Shown one piece after another: positions 33,793 to 42,988 of a DNA stretch of 64,000 nucleotides. The notes below the pieces were generated by a model, which was given only the letters and a program-made list of their open reading frames with translations, searched no databases and was not told where the DNA came from. The position numbers and the translations under genes were made by a program. Within the stretch, counting starts at the first letter, position 1. The number at the start of each line of letters is the position of its first letter. Origin of the DNA: Hadesarchaea archaeon (GTDB lineage: Archaea; Hadarchaeota; Hadarchaeia; Hadarchaeales; Hadarchaeaceae); the NCBI GenBank assembly GCA_029259175.1, contig JAPDJH010000001.1, forward strand, positions 185,783 to 249,782. The letters are read 5' to 3'.

Positions 33793-33825
33793 CTTTCAAT
33801 CCTTTTTGAGGCCTGCTGTTGAAAC
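33793..33825 (+). repeat. Second degenerate CRISPR repeat
   Basis: A 33-bp shortened copy: CTTTCAATCC-TTTTTGAGGCCTGCTGTTGAAAC. The CTTTCAATCC start is exact and the handle is GTTGAAAC. It overlaps the truncated 3' end of the HEPN reading frame, suggesting that a CRISPR array once reached here. Confidence 0.8.
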
Positions 33826-34049
33826 GGGGAGAGGGATCCGATAGACACACGTTGCGTGCCGTCCGCCGAGTAGCCAAACGCCTCCGCCCCGAGCCGCTGG
33901 AAGACCACCTTCCCGACTTTCTCCGCGGCCTGTTGCGACAGAAAGCAAACCCACTCGTGAAACCCGCCACGGAGTTCGGACTCGGCGTTCTCCGGATTTC
34001 GCTCGGCCTGCCGCATCCAGTCCGCGCTGCGCTCTGCCGCCGCCCACAT
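33826..34049 (-). pseudogene. Truncated HEPN-domain protein
   Basis: The frame from ATG 34049 reads MWAAAERSADWMRQAERNPENAESELRGGFHEWVCFLSQQAAEKVGKVVFQRLGAEAFGYSA. This is the first part of a HEPN domain, with the typical GGFHEWVCFLSQQAAEK helix. The usual C-terminal helix with RxxxxH is missing: the sequence runs into the degenerate repeat at 33825. MNT/HEPN partners are absent nearby. It lies just downstream of cas2 on the same strand. Confidence 0.6.
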
Positions 34050-34092
34050 CCCTTGGCGTCCCCTGTGCTCAAGGCTAGGCGCCACCGAGCCC

Positions 34093-34377
34093 TTAAACCA
34101 CCCGCACGTCCTCTGCACGAGCCGGTTCGAGCCGCTCCCGAGCGACCGCGCACCACAGGCGCACACAACGTTCGCACAGGGGTACCACGTAAATCCGGTC
34201 GCGCTCGCTCCCGATGAACTCGGGCAGCTCCTTCAACAGCGCGTGGCGGTCGTGGGGGTTGAGCTCACCGCAGAACGCGCTCAGCTGTACCCGCTGCAAG
34301 CCGTAGTCAAAAAGCCGGTTCGCCAAACGCTCGCGCATCCGGTCAGAGCTTATGTCGTAGATCACCAGCGTCTGCAT
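34093..34377 (-). CDS. cas2: CRISPR integrase subunit Cas2
   Basis: A 94-residue ferredoxin-fold protein: MQTLVIYDISSDRMRERLANRLFDYGLQRVQLSAFCGELNPHDRHALLKEL, with the expected Asp in YDIS and the RVQLSAF strand. Cas2 bridges two Cas1 dimers. The start at 34377 is the family start; a longer frame to 34482 has no support. It is separated from cas1/csa1 by the toxin/antitoxin operon and repeats. Confidence 0.88.
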   Translation of the reverse strand: MQTLVIYDISSDRMRERLANRLFDYGLQRVQLSAFCGELNPHDRHALLKELPEFIGSERDRIYVVPLCERCVRLWCAVARERLEPARAEDVRVV

Positions 34378-34471
34378 CTCGCCGCCCCGGAAAAAATGGA
34401 AGACCCCACTTATCCGAATTTTTATCGTTGGTTTTATAACCACCCGCTGCAAGATTGAAAAGGCGGCCCCC

Positions 34472-34801
34472 ATGACTCGCAAAACGGGTAAGGCCCTTCA
34501 GCGCGCGCGCCAGCAGATCCGGGCGGCAAAACTCGCACGTGCAAAAAGGGAGCTGGCCGCGGCGGGGATTCCGCTGACCTTCAAGCGACCGCCAGCGCAC
34601 GTCCTCAAAGAAAAGGGAGAAGAGCTCCGCAAGCTCTATCTCGAGATGTACCAAAAAGCACCGCCCGCGGACGAGGAGGGATGGGTCACCCCCGACGAGG
34701 CCACGGAGGAAGAAACGGAGGAAGGCGGGAGCACTGAAAAGTCAGAGAGTGCGCCGCCAGCGAAAGAAAAAACCGAGCCAACAGAAGCGGCCGGAAGCTG
34801 A
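34472..34801 (+). CDS. Uncharacterised charged protein
   Basis: A 109-residue protein, divergent from cas2. Residues 1-65 are basic and helical (LQRARQQIRAAKLARAKRELAAAGIPLTFKRPPAHVLKEKGEELRKLYLEMYQKAP), and residues 66-109 form an acidic, low-complexity tail (EATEEETEEGGSTEKSESAPP). It has a TATA box TTTTATAAC at 34432-34440. No family is recognised. Confidence 0.55.
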   Translation: MTRKTGKALQRARQQIRAAKLARAKRELAAAGIPLTFKRPPAHVLKEKGEELRKLYLEMYQKAPPADEEGWVTPDEATEEETEEGGSTEKSESAPPAKEKTEPTEAAGS

Positions 34802-34851
34802 CCGTTCCATTTTATAGGCCGTGAGAAGAAACACTATACGGCCGTGATCGA

Positions 34852-35115
34852 TTGAAGCGATACAAGCGATTGGGAAGCCTCGGAAAGACCGAGAAGGGTG
34901 AGCTCGTTCTCGTGAATCGTGAAGGGCAGGCGTTTCTGGCTGGCGATCTGGCCATCGCCATATGGAACATGTGCGACGGCAAAATCAGCATCGAACAGAT
35001 CGTGGTGCGGATAAGCAAAATCGCTTCGGTGGACGAACAAGTCGCCAGGCCCCTGATCGAAGGAGTTCTTCAGCAAATGGAGCGAGTCCAGCTGATGGAA
35101 GTAATCAAGGAGTGA
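34852..35115 (+). CDS. PqqD-like small winged-helix protein
   Basis: An 87-residue protein of the PqqD/RRE type: LGKTEKGELVLVNREGQAFLAGDLAIAIWNMCDGKISIEQIVVRISKIASVDEQVARPLIEGVLQQMERVQLM. PqqD-like domains bind leader peptides of ribosomal peptides or partner enzymes. No radical SAM or peptide partner is adjacent, so the role is uncertain. The start is TTG at 34852; a TATA-like TTTTATA lies about 40 bp upstream. Its end overlaps the convergent MptE-like gene by 11 bp. Confidence 0.7.
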   Translation: MKRYKRLGSLGKTEKGELVLVNREGQAFLAGDLAIAIWNMCDGKISIEQIVVRISKIASVDEQVARPLIEGVLQQMERVQLMEVIKE

Positions 35116-35839
35116 GTGGCTCGCTCGGCACGCCGGGGATGGCCTTTCCGTGCGAGGTCACGTTGACCAGGGGGGCGCCCAGATCCGTAGCCAGCCAGGA
35201 AAGGAGTTGTTCACAGATTCGGAGTTTTGCCCGGGTTCGCCGCGGATTCCTGCTGCCGGAGTGCTTGCCGATGCGGTCGCCCAGATCCATCCCGGCCAGC
35301 ATGATCTTTGATGCTCCAAGCTCGTGGGCCATGAAGGCCGCGCGGTCCCCATCGGTGAATCCGCCGAAATTGAAGAGCTTGCCAAAGGGCTTCACTTGGG
35401 TGGTACCCAACGCTCGAATCCCGCTGCGCAGTTCGTGTCCGATCTCCATCAGTTTCGAGACGTTATCCCCATGGGCGTGCACGACCAGCCAGGCGCCGGA
35501 ACGCCACGCCCTCAGCAAGTCCTTGAGATCGCCGTCCAGGTCCGTCACCACCACATCAGGGACTCGGTACTGTAGGAGAACCGAAGTCGCTCCGTCTGCG
35601 GTGATTATGGTTGCGTTCCGGAAGCCGCGGAGGCTCAGGGAGAGAGCGTCCTCTTCGAGTGACGGGCCCGCACCAAAGACCACGCAGGGGTGGCCTCGGA
35701 TCAGCCGGCGCAGTCCCTCTAGGTCCGGCTCTGAAAGGAGGGCGTTGAGAGTGCGCGCTGCCTCCGTGTCGGCCCGCTCGTCCAGCTCGAGTTCGCGGAC
35801 GATGCGCTGGTAGCGAGGTTTCCAGAGCGACCACTTCAC
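35105..35839 (-). CDS. mptE: MptE-like hydroxymethylpterin diphosphokinase
   Basis: A 244-residue protein of the DUF115/MptE family. Visible blocks are CVVFGAGPSLEED, IITADGATSVLLQYRVPDVVVTDLDGDLKDL, VVHAHGDNVSKL and GFTDGDRAAFMAHELGASKIMLAGMDLG. MptE is the archaeal 6-hydroxymethyl-7,8-dihydropterin pyrophosphokinase, a step in tetrahydromethanopterin or folate-type cofactor synthesis. The protein is convergent with the PqqD-like gene. Confidence 0.85.
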   Translation of the reverse strand: MKWSLWKPRYQRIVRELELDERADTEAARTLNALLSEPDLEGLRRLIRGHPCVVFGAGPSLEEDALSLSLRGFRNATIITADGATSVLLQYRVPDVVVTDLDGDLKDLLRAWRSGAWLVVHAHGDNVSKLMEIGHELRSGIRALGTTQVKPFGKLFNFGGFTDGDRAAFMAHELGASKIMLAGMDLGDRIGKHSGSRNPRRTRAKLRICEQLLSWLATDLGAPLVNVTSHGKAIPGVPSEPLTP

Positions 35840-36029
35840 CTGACCACCGGAGCTTCATAACTGGAAACCTTTCGAACTAAAAAAAGATAGTTGGTCGAGA
35901 AAGAAAAACACAATCACGCTCTGGTTAGCTGTCAGCTTAGAATCCAATTCTAGAAATATTAACATTGTTTTGGTTTCTATTCCAGCTTCAGCAATTACAT
36001 GAGCATCCCGCAAAACATAAATCTGCTTA

Positions 36030-36506
36030 TTATGGCTGATAATAGCAAACGCGAAGCTCAGGGTCGTAAACCTTGGGCTCCGGAAGCCTGCGGGCTCGCT
36101 CGGGCGTGATCCCGTCCGCGCGTCGCCACCCGTGCATGAGGGCGTTTGCGCGCAATCCGAGGTCAACCTTGCGCAGCAAGCAATTGGTGTCAGCCTGAAC
36201 CTCCTGGATCTTCTTCAGGGTGCACGCGGTGTCCCTTTGCACGCGTTTGATCTCCTCCTGGGTCCGGCTGATCTTGACCAGGCAGCGCTCGAGCTTCCGG
36301 AGGATGCGCTGGGTCTGCCGGCTGTAAGTCTCGATTATCTGCCGGGTCTGCCGGTTGGAGTTCCGGATGATGTGCCGGGTCTGCCGGTTCGAGGTCTCAA
36401 TCGTAGCTTGAATTATTCGCTGCGTCTGATAATTGCTCAGCACCACGGTTACGATTATCGGCAGGGTTATCGTCAGCACGGCCGTGAGCGCCTCCATCAC
36501 ACCCAT
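36030..36506 (-). CDS. Membrane protein with 11-residue repeat coiled coil
   Basis: A 158-residue protein read from ATG 36506 (GAAGGTGA upstream). Residues 5-25 are a membrane helix ([21 protein letters not shown]). It is followed by three near-identical 11-residue units [33 protein letters not shown], the spacing of a right-handed coiled coil. A further helical region ([23 protein letters not shown]...) leads to a short globular end [12 protein letters not shown]. Function unknown. The 190 bases between it and the mptE start hold no confident gene. Confidence 0.6.
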   Translation of the reverse strand: MGVMEALTAVLTITLPIIVTVVLSNYQTQRIIQATIETSNRQTRHIIRNSNRQTRQIIETYSRQTQRILRKLERCLVKISRTQEEIKRVQRDTACTLKKIQEVQADTNCLLRKVDLGLRANALMHGWRRADGITPERARRLPEPKVYDPELRVCYYQP

Positions 36507-36661
36507 TGCTTTTTCACCTTCCGGGCATTTCTCGCTTTCGCTTTGCGCAGGCGTTGCTTTTAAAGGGAAAAAATCCAGCCGCACACACTCGAATCCGACG
36601 GCAACCCCTCCCGCATCACCCTTTTATCTCCATGCACTCATTACACTCTGAGGTGATCCGA

Positions 36662-37648
36662 ATGGCCAAAATCTATTACGACAGAGACGCCGATCTCGGC
36701 GTGCTCAAGGACAAGACCATCGCCATCATCGGCTACGGCAACCAGGGCCAGGCACAGGCGAACAACCTGCGCGATTCCGGCTGCAAGGTCATAATCGGAA
36801 GCATACGCGACGCCAGCTACGATCAGGCGGTCCGCGACGGCTTCGAGGTCTACGACATCCCGGAGGCCGCCAAGCGGGGAGACATCGTCCACATGCTGAT
36901 CCCAGACGAGTACCAGGCAGAGGTCTACCAGCGCGACATAGCCCAGCACATGACGCGCGGCAAAGCGCTGTGCTTCAGCCACGGCTTCAACATCCACTTC
37001 AAACAGATCGTCCCGCCCTCCGACGTGGACGTGATAATGATCGCCCCGAAGGGACCCGGAGCCATCGTGCGCCGAATGTACCTCGAGGGCTTCGGGGTCC
37101 CAGGATTGCTGGCCGTCCAGCAGGACGCCACGGGTCAAGCAAAGCAAATCGCTCTGGCGCTGGCAAAGGGCGTAGGGCTCACCCGTGCAGGGGTCATCGA
37201 GACCACCTTCAAGGAAGAAGTGGAGACCGATCTCTTCGGCGAACAAGTGGTCCTGTGTGGAGGGGTCTCGGAACTCATCAAAGCCGGTTTCGAGACCCTC
37301 GTCGAAGCCGGCTACCAGCCCGAGATCGCGTACTTCGAGTGTCTCAACGAACTCAAACTCATCGTCGACCTCATCTACGAGCGCGGAATGGAGGGAATGT
37401 GGGCCGCGGTGAGCAACACCGCCGAGTACGGCGGCCGCACGCGTGGACCGCGTCTCATCGACCCCCACGTCCGGGAGACCATGCACAAAATACTCGCCGA
37501 CATCCAGAGCGGGGCCTTCGCCGAGGAGTGGATCAAGGAGAGCAAGAGCGGCTGCCCCAACTTGAAGCGAATGCGAGAGGAGGCCAAAACACACCTGATA
37601 GAGCGGGTGGGCCGGGAACTCCGCAAACTTGCAGGAATCGAAAAGTAA
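36662..37648 (+). CDS. ilvC: Ketol-acid reductoisomerase
   Basis: A 328-residue class I enzyme. The Rossmann motif [21 protein letters not shown] is followed by [21 protein letters not shown]-like [30 protein letters not shown], and [21 protein letters not shown], which contains metal-binding Glu residues. It converts acetolactate to dihydroxyisovalerate in valine and leucine synthesis. The ATG at 36662 has GAGGTGATC upstream. Together with ilvD, 2 kb away, it belongs to the branched-chain amino acid pathway. Confidence 0.95.
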   Translation: MAKIYYDRDADLGVLKDKTIAIIGYGNQGQAQANNLRDSGCKVIIGSIRDASYDQAVRDGFEVYDIPEAAKRGDIVHMLIPDEYQAEVYQRDIAQHMTRGKALCFSHGFNIHFKQIVPPSDVDVIMIAPKGPGAIVRRMYLEGFGVPGLLAVQQDATGQAKQIALALAKGVGLTRAGVIETTFKEEVETDLFGEQVVLCGGVSELIKAGFETLVEAGYQPEIAYFECLNELKLIVDLIYERGMEGMWAAVSNTAEYGGRTRGPRLIDPHVRETMHKILADIQSGAFAEEWIKESKSGCPNLKRMREEAKTHLIERVGRELRKLAGIEK

Positions 37649-37653
37649 AGGCC

Positions 37654-38820
37654 CTAGCTCTCGAGAGCACGCCTGTACGTGCGCAGAAGCTTGCGTATGG
37701 TGTTGCGCCAAGTGAACTTTTGCACGCTTTTCTTTCCGTTTTCACTCACCCGCTTTGCAACTTGAGGGTGCTCGAGCACATAGCAGATCCCGCGCGCTAT
37801 CGACTTCGGATTGGGATTGACCTTGACCCCGTTGACGAGGTGCTTCACGTTTTCCGCCAGCCCCCCGACATTCGTGACCACCATCGGACGCCCCGTCGCC
37901 CACCCCTCGAGCAGCACTATGCCGAAGGGCTCCTGCCGACTGGGAATGCACATCACATCACAAATGTTGAGCAGATTGACGTACTTTCGATACGGTATCC
38001 ATCCCAGGAACTTCACCTTCTCCATGAGCTCGTACTTCCGGGCTTTGCGCTTCAGCCGCCTGCTCATGGTCCCCGTCCCAGCAAAGAGGAAAAGCACGTC
38101 CTCGTGCCGCCGCAGAACTTCCGGCACCGCATCCAAAAGCAAATCCGGCCCCTTCTGGTACTCCAGCCGCCCCATGAACAGAATGGTTCGAACGTCGAGG
38201 GGGATCCCGTACTTCTTTTTGACTTTCTCCGCATCCATCGAGATCTGGTACTTGGAGGGGGTGATGGCGTTGGGAACAACATCTATTTTTTCCTTGGGTA
38301 TCTTGCACACGCGCACGAGCTCCTTCTGCATGGTCTTGGACACCGTTGTCACCCGATTGGCTATCTGCCCCCCCAGACTCTCCCTCGCACAGATTTCGTG
38401 AAAGAGCCGGTCCTCCCCCATCCCCCCTCCGCGCCGCGAGTACTCCGTCGAGTGATAGCTCACCACGATCGGATATCCCCTCTTCTTCAGCTCGAAGAGC
38501 GCATCGACAACGTGCCAGTCGTGTCCGTGAAAGATGTCGAACTTTCCGCTTCCGCGCACAACACGCCCGATCTCGTTCAGCATCGCGCGCGACATGTTGG
38601 TGAAGAACTCCAGAATGTTCCGTCCCGGATCAAAGACGCACCGGTAGTAGTGCACGTTGTTGATCTTGGAGTGCCGGGGCTGGCCCTCCCTCCACCGCGT
38701 GAAGAGATACACCTCGTGCCCGCGCTTGGCGAGCTCTTCCGCCATTCGTGTGACGATTACCCCTAAACCCCCAACGTGGATCGAGTAAAGCGATTCCCAC
38801 GACAGTACGGCTATACGCAC
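37654..38820 (-). CDS. Glycosyltransferase (GT4/GT5 type)
   Basis: A 388-residue GT-B protein. The N-terminus has VRIAVLSWESLYSIHVGGLGVIVTRMAEELAKRGHEVYLF, then HGHDWH and VVSYHSTEY; the C-terminal domain has TILFMGRLEYQKGPDLLLDAV, MCIPSRQEPFGIVLLEGWATGRPMVVTNVGG. It resembles archaeal glycogen synthases and surface-glycan GT4 enzymes. The GTG at 38820 follows GGAGGAGGG; an open frame continuing upstream to 39999 is an artefact opposite ilvD. It lies between ilvC and ilvD but on the other strand. Confidence 0.85.
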   Translation of the reverse strand: MRIAVLSWESLYSIHVGGLGVIVTRMAEELAKRGHEVYLFTRWREGQPRHSKINNVHYYRCVFDPGRNILEFFTNMSRAMLNEIGRVVRGSGKFDIFHGHDWHVVDALFELKKRGYPIVVSYHSTEYSRRGGGMGEDRLFHEICARESLGGQIANRVTTVSKTMQKELVRVCKIPKEKIDVVPNAITPSKYQISMDAEKVKKKYGIPLDVRTILFMGRLEYQKGPDLLLDAVPEVLRRHEDVLFLFAGTGTMSRRLKRKARKYELMEKVKFLGWIPYRKYVNLLNICDVMCIPSRQEPFGIVLLEGWATGRPMVVTNVGGLAENVKHLVNGVKVNPNPKSIARGICYVLEHPQVAKRVSENGKKSVQKFTWRNTIRKLLRTYRRALES

Positions 38821-38946
38821 TGGCTTCCCTCCTCCTCTCTCTCGCTTGCTCGATAAATGCCTTTTCGTCCTAAGACCCGCTGACGCGGTTGTTGCTTCCG
38901 TGAAAATTAAATACTCGGACACCGAGCCATCACGGGAGGCTGGACA

Positions 38947-40605
38947 ATGAGGCTCCGGAGCCGAGCGGTGGTTGAGGGCCTGGAGAGTCTTCCGCGCCGC
39001 GCTCTTTTGAAGGCCGTGGGCGTATCCGACGCAGAGCTCAACCGGCCCTTTATAGCCATAGCGAACTCCTACAACAACATCGTGCCGGGTCACTACCATC
39101 TCCAGCAGCTCGGACAGGCGGTCGCGGCGGGTGTGCGCGAAGCTGGAGGAACACCCTTCGAGTTCCACACGATCGGCATCTGCGACGGGATTGCAATGGG
39201 GACCCCAGGTATGAAGTACTCCCTTCCCTCGCGCGAAATCGTTGCGGACAGCGTAGAGGCCATGCTCGAAGCCCACCGCTTTGACGCTGTCGTGTGCGTC
39301 GCGAGCTGTGACAAGATCGTCCCAGGCATGCTGATGGCGATGGCGCGTGTGGACATCCCCGCCATAATCGTCACCGGCGGCCCGATGCTGCCCGGTTTCC
39401 GAGAAGGCCAATCCCTCGATGTGATAAGCGCCTTTGAGGCCGTCGGCGCGGTGAAAGCCGGCCGGATGAGCACGCGCGAGGCCTACGAGATAGAAGAACT
39501 CGCCTGTCCCGGCTGCGGATCCTGCGCGGGAATGTTCACCGCCAACACCATGGCGTGCTTGGCAGAAGCGCTGGGTCTCTCCCTCCCCGGGACTGCAACC
39601 GCGCACGCAGTGGACGCCCGAAAGATCCGCTTGGCCAAGAGAGCGGGAACCCAGATCGTGAAGCTTGTGAAGCGTGGGCTCACACCACGCAAGATTCTCA
39701 CGCGAAAGGCCTTTGAGAACGCCGTGGCCGTGGACATGGCCCTCGGCGGCTCGACCAACACGGTGCTCCACCTTCCAGCGATCGCGCGCGAAGCCGGGAT
39801 AAACCTGAGCTTGGACGTGTTCGACCGCATAAGCAGGCGGACCCCCCACATCTGTGCAATCAGACCGAACGGACCGCACACGATGCTCGATCTCGACCGT
39901 GCCGGAGGAGTCCCGGCCGTGATGAAGCGATTGGGGAAGCTCATCTGTGGAAGCCCTCTGACGGTAACCGGACTGCGCGTTAGGGAGAACCTCAAGCACG
40001 CCCGGATCCTCAGCGACGAGATCATCCGCCCACTCAACCGCCCGTACCGCAGGGAAGGGGGGATCGCCATTCTCTACGGTTCGCTCGCACCCAAGGGGGC
40101 GGTGGTGAAATACGCTGGTGTTTCACCCAAGATGTTTCGGCACCAAGGGCCAGCACGCGTTTTCGATTCAGAGGAGGAAGCCGTGGCCGCCATATATGCG
40201 AGGCGCATAAAGCCCAAGGACGTGGTCGTCATCCGGTACGAGGGTCCGAAGGGCGGCCCGGGAATGCGCGAAATGCTTGCACCGACTTCAGCCATAGTGG
40301 GAATGGGCCTCTCAGAATCGGTGGCGCTTGTGACTGATGGCCGATTCTCCGGGGGAACCCGCGGAGCATGTGTGGGCCACGTTTCTCCAGAAGCCGCGGA
40401 GGGCGGGCCCATAGGCGTGGTCCAAGACGGCGACGAGATCCTGATAGACATCAAGCGCAGACGGCTGGATCTGCTCATCGATGACCGGGAGCTGAAGCGC
40501 CGGTTGAAAGACTTCAGCCCACCACGACCAAAAACTAGACGCGGATACCTCGCTTATTACGCGCGAACCGTCTCCTCCGCATCCGAGGGTGCCGTTCGTT
40601 TGTGA
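38947..40605 (+). CDS. ilvD: Dihydroxy-acid dehydratase
   Basis: A 552-residue protein with the Fe-S cluster cysteines in [15 protein letters not shown] and [31 protein letters not shown], and [18 protein letters not shown]. It makes 2-ketoisovalerate and 2-keto-3-methylvalerate from the products of IlvC. GGGAGG precedes the ATG. Its last 71 bp overlap the convergent gene at 40535. Confidence 0.95.
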   Translation: MRLRSRAVVEGLESLPRRALLKAVGVSDAELNRPFIAIANSYNNIVPGHYHLQQLGQAVAAGVREAGGTPFEFHTIGICDGIAMGTPGMKYSLPSREIVADSVEAMLEAHRFDAVVCVASCDKIVPGMLMAMARVDIPAIIVTGGPMLPGFREGQSLDVISAFEAVGAVKAGRMSTREAYEIEELACPGCGSCAGMFTANTMACLAEALGLSLPGTATAHAVDARKIRLAKRAGTQIVKLVKRGLTPRKILTRKAFENAVAVDMALGGSTNTVLHLPAIAREAGINLSLDVFDRISRRTPHICAIRPNGPHTMLDLDRAGGVPAVMKRLGKLICGSPLTVTGLRVRENLKHARILSDEIIRPLNRPYRREGGIAILYGSLAPKGAVVKYAGVSPKMFRHQGPARVFDSEEEAVAAIYARRIKPKDVVVIRYEGPKGGPGMREMLAPTSAIVGMGLSESVALVTDGRFSGGTRGACVGHVSPEAAEGGPIGVVQDGDEILIDIKRRRLDLLIDDRELKRRLKDFSPPRPKTRRGYLAYYARTVSSASEGAVRL

Positions 40606-41179
40606 GAGCCCGTTGCATGTGTTTTGCGGATATCACCAGCATCCCCCCGACGAGTACTCCCATAAAGATTTTCACCGATATCAGTTCGGAGGAGACAGCG
40701 TATGGATATAAAACGACCTCACGGGTGTCCGGCGGGGCGAGGTTAACACTCGTCCCGTTTTCAATGATTCGAAAGCGCGTACGAAGCCTTACGGTCGCTG
40801 TGGGTGCCGCCGTGCAAATGCAAGGTTTGAGCGAGAGTTCGAGCGCATACGTTTCGCTGCTCCCGCCGTCTACTTCGACCCACACCTCGTTGGGATACCA
40901 CCCGCCCTCGTTCAGCAGAACAACATCGTAAAACTCTGGTGGGGGATAGAGAATCGAGGGGTAAAAACCGTACACGTAGGTGCGCAGCCACCCCTCGACG
41001 CGGTTCTCGCTCATATTGATCACCTGCACCTTGGTTTGGATCTTCTCGCCCGGATGGACGACCGCGGGGTAGTCCACAAAGCGAATGGAAACCCCCTCCA
41101 CGTAGCGGTCGATGGCCCCAACTGGGACAGCAGACGATAGGAGAGCGACAAGCAACAGTAGAAAGAGCGCTCGCTTCAT
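40535..41179 (-). CDS. Secreted, C-terminally anchored beta protein
   Basis: A 214-residue protein with a signal peptide ([22 protein letters not shown]), a beta-rich exterior (residues 25-160, including [22 protein letters not shown]) with a CxC pair CICTAAP, a membrane helix ([20 protein letters not shown]), and a basic tail [16 protein letters not shown]. No family is recognised. Its final 23 codons overlap ilvD. Confidence 0.6.
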   Translation of the reverse strand: MKRALFLLLLVALLSSAVPVGAIDRYVEGVSIRFVDYPAVVHPGEKIQTKVQVINMSENRVEGWLRTYVYGFYPSILYPPPEFYDVVLLNEGGWYPNEVWVEVDGGSSETYALELSLKPCICTAAPTATVRLRTRFRIIENGTSVNLAPPDTREVVLYPYAVSSELISVKIFMGVLVGGMLVISAKHMQRALTNERHPRMRRRRFARNKRGIRV

Positions 41180-41241
41180 CTAACATCGTGTTGAAACATA
41201 AAGAGTTAAATACTCTCCACTTCCCTAACATTTGAGACAAA

Positions 41242-42504
41242 ATGCCCATGACCATTACTGAAAAAATACTGGCAAAGGCCTCCGGGCGAAAAGAGGTGGC
41301 ACCCGGAGACATCGTGGAGGCGCGCGTGGACGTGGCGATGGCACACGATCTAACCGCCCCGTTGGCCATCGATAGTTTCCGCAAAATGGGCGCCAAGCGG
41401 GTGTGGGATCCGGAGCGCGTGGTGCTGCTGTTCGATCACCAGACCCCCGCTAGCTCCATAGACGCCGCAATGAACCACCGCATGATCAGAGAGTTCGCTC
41501 GCGAGCAAAACATCAAGCACTTCTACGACATGTTCGCGGGGGTGTGCCACGCCGTACTGCCCGAGCGCGGATTCGCCCAGCCCGGTCGCGTGGTCATAGG
41601 CGCGGATTCTCACTCCGTCACCTACGGGGCGTTTAACTGCTTCGCAACCGGCGTCGGATCCACTGACATGGCCGCAATTTTTGCAACAGGCAAGCTGTGG
41701 TTTCGGGTCCCCGAATCCATCCTCGTGACAGCGAACGGCAGTCTCAAACCACCAGTGGTTTCGAAGGACTTGATTCTCCACATAATCGGAGATTTCGGAA
41801 TGGACGGTGCCACTTACAAAGCGGTCGAGTTCAAGGGCGAGACTTTCTCGAACATGAGCATGGACGCTCGCATGACCGTGTGCAACATGGTGGTGGAGAT
41901 GGGTGGGAAGAACGGCGTGATGGAGGCCGACACGATTACCCAGCAGTACTTGGAGGAGCGGGGTGTCAAATCGGTGAACCCTGTGACCAGTGATCCGGAT
42001 GCCCAATACGTGGAGACCCGCGAATACGATGCCAGCGCTTTGGACCCCCAGGTCGCCTGCCCACACTCCGTCGACAACGTGAAATCGGTGCGGGAAGTGG
42101 AGGGAATAGAAGTCGATCAAGCGTTCATCGGCACATGCACCAACGGCAGGCTCGAAGACCTAGAAATCGCCGCCAAAATCCTGAAGGGCCGAAGAGTCAG
42201 TGCTCGTGTGCGTCTGATCGTAGTCCCCGCCACGTATGAAGTCTATAGGCAGGCGCTCGAGCGAGGTCTGCTCAAGATATTTGTGGACGCCGGGGCCCTT
42301 GTCGAATCTCCCGGATGTGGTGCGTGCATGGGATGCCATATAGGTGTTGTAGGCCCTGGAGAGGTGAGCATCTCCGCGTCAAACCGCAACTTCAAAGGCC
42401 GGCAGGGGAGTCCCGAGTCGGAAGTCTATCTGGCCTCTCCAGCCACCGTTGCAGCTTCCGCGGTAGAGGGCAAGATAACTGACCCGAGGGAGATGTATGG
42501 CTAA
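41242..42504 (+). CDS. leuC: 3-isopropylmalate dehydratase/homoaconitase large subunit
   Basis: A 420-residue member of the two-subunit aconitase family. It starts MTITEKILAKASGRKEVAPGDIVEARVDVAMAHDLT. The Fe-S cluster ligands are the cysteines in FIGTCTNGR and GCGACMGCHIGVV, with another in QVACPHSVDNV. It hydrates and dehydrates a tricarboxylate (isopropylmalate, homocitrate or citrate). Its stop overlaps leuD by 8 bp. The choice between IPM isomerase and homoaconitase cannot be made from the large subunit alone. Confidence 0.9.
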   Translation: MPMTITEKILAKASGRKEVAPGDIVEARVDVAMAHDLTAPLAIDSFRKMGAKRVWDPERVVLLFDHQTPASSIDAAMNHRMIREFAREQNIKHFYDMFAGVCHAVLPERGFAQPGRVVIGADSHSVTYGAFNCFATGVGSTDMAAIFATGKLWFRVPESILVTANGSLKPPVVSKDLILHIIGDFGMDGATYKAVEFKGETFSNMSMDARMTVCNMVVEMGGKNGVMEADTITQQYLEERGVKSVNPVTSDPDAQYVETREYDASALDPQVACPHSVDNVKSVREVEGIEVDQAFIGTCTNGRLEDLEIAAKILKGRRVSARVRLIVVPATYEVYRQALERGLLKIFVDAGALVESPGCGACMGCHIGVVGPGEVSISASNRNFKGRQGSPESEVYLASPATVAASAVEGKITDPREMYG

Positions 42505-42988
42505 GGCCTGGGTGTATGGAGATCACGTGAGCACGGATGACATCATCGCGGGACGCTATTTGGCGAAGCACGACCCCCAGGAGTGGGGGCGCCACGCGAT
42601 GGAGAACATCGATCCCGAATTCTCGAAGCGCGTCAGCCCGGGCGACGTTATTGTGGCTGGCAGAGATTTCGGGTGCGGGTCAAGCCGCGAGCAAGCCCCC
42701 ATTGCACTCAAAGCAGCCGGGATTTCGGCGGTGGTTGCGGAGTCGTTCGCGCGCATTTTTTATCGCAACGCCATCAATCAGGGGCTCCCCGTTTTGACCT
42801 GTCCCGGTATCCGCAAAGAGTTTAGAAACGGGGACGAAATCGAAATCGATCTGAAAGGCGGTGTTGTGCGCAACCTGTCCGCGGGCAAGGAGTTCAAGGT
42901 GAGCCCCCTTCCTCCGTTCATAATGGAGATCTTGGAAGCGGGAGGGCTTGTTTCCCACCTCAAAAAGAAGCTGGAGGGAAAGCGATGA
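42497..42988 (+). CDS. leuD: 3-isopropylmalate dehydratase/homoaconitase small subunit
   Basis: A 163-residue partner of LeuC. The blocks are VSTDDIIAGRYLAKHDPQEW, VAGRDFGCGSSREQAP and ARIFYRNAINQGLPVL. The substrate-specificity loop after STDDIIAGR reads YLAKHDP, which is neither of the two patterns I know for IPM isomerase or homoaconitase. It overlaps the next gene by 4 bp (ATGA). Confidence 0.88.
   Translation: MAKAWVYGDHVSTDDIIAGRYLAKHDPQEWGRHAMENIDPEFSKRVSPGDVIVAGRDFGCGSSREQAPIALKAAGISAVVAESFARIFYRNAINQGLPVLTCPGIRKEFRNGDEIEIDLKGGVVRNLSAGKEFKVSPLPPFIMEILEAGGLVSHLKKKLEGKR

Noticed and set aside
35855..36166. 103-residue minus-strand frame between mptE-like and coiled-coil genes
   Set aside because: It overlaps the coiled-coil gene, and the AT-rich end has no motif or start signal; it could be a fragment of an unknown gene but cannot be supported.
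36970..38766. 598-residue plus-strand frame covering ilvC and the glycosyltransferase
   Set aside because: It is an antisense/alternate-frame artefact of GC-rich coding sequence.
38821..39999. Open minus-strand frame extending the glycosyltransferase upstream to 781 residues
   Set aside because: It lies opposite ilvD, has no protein-like character, and the glycosyltransferase has its own GTG start with a strong ribosome-binding site at 38820.
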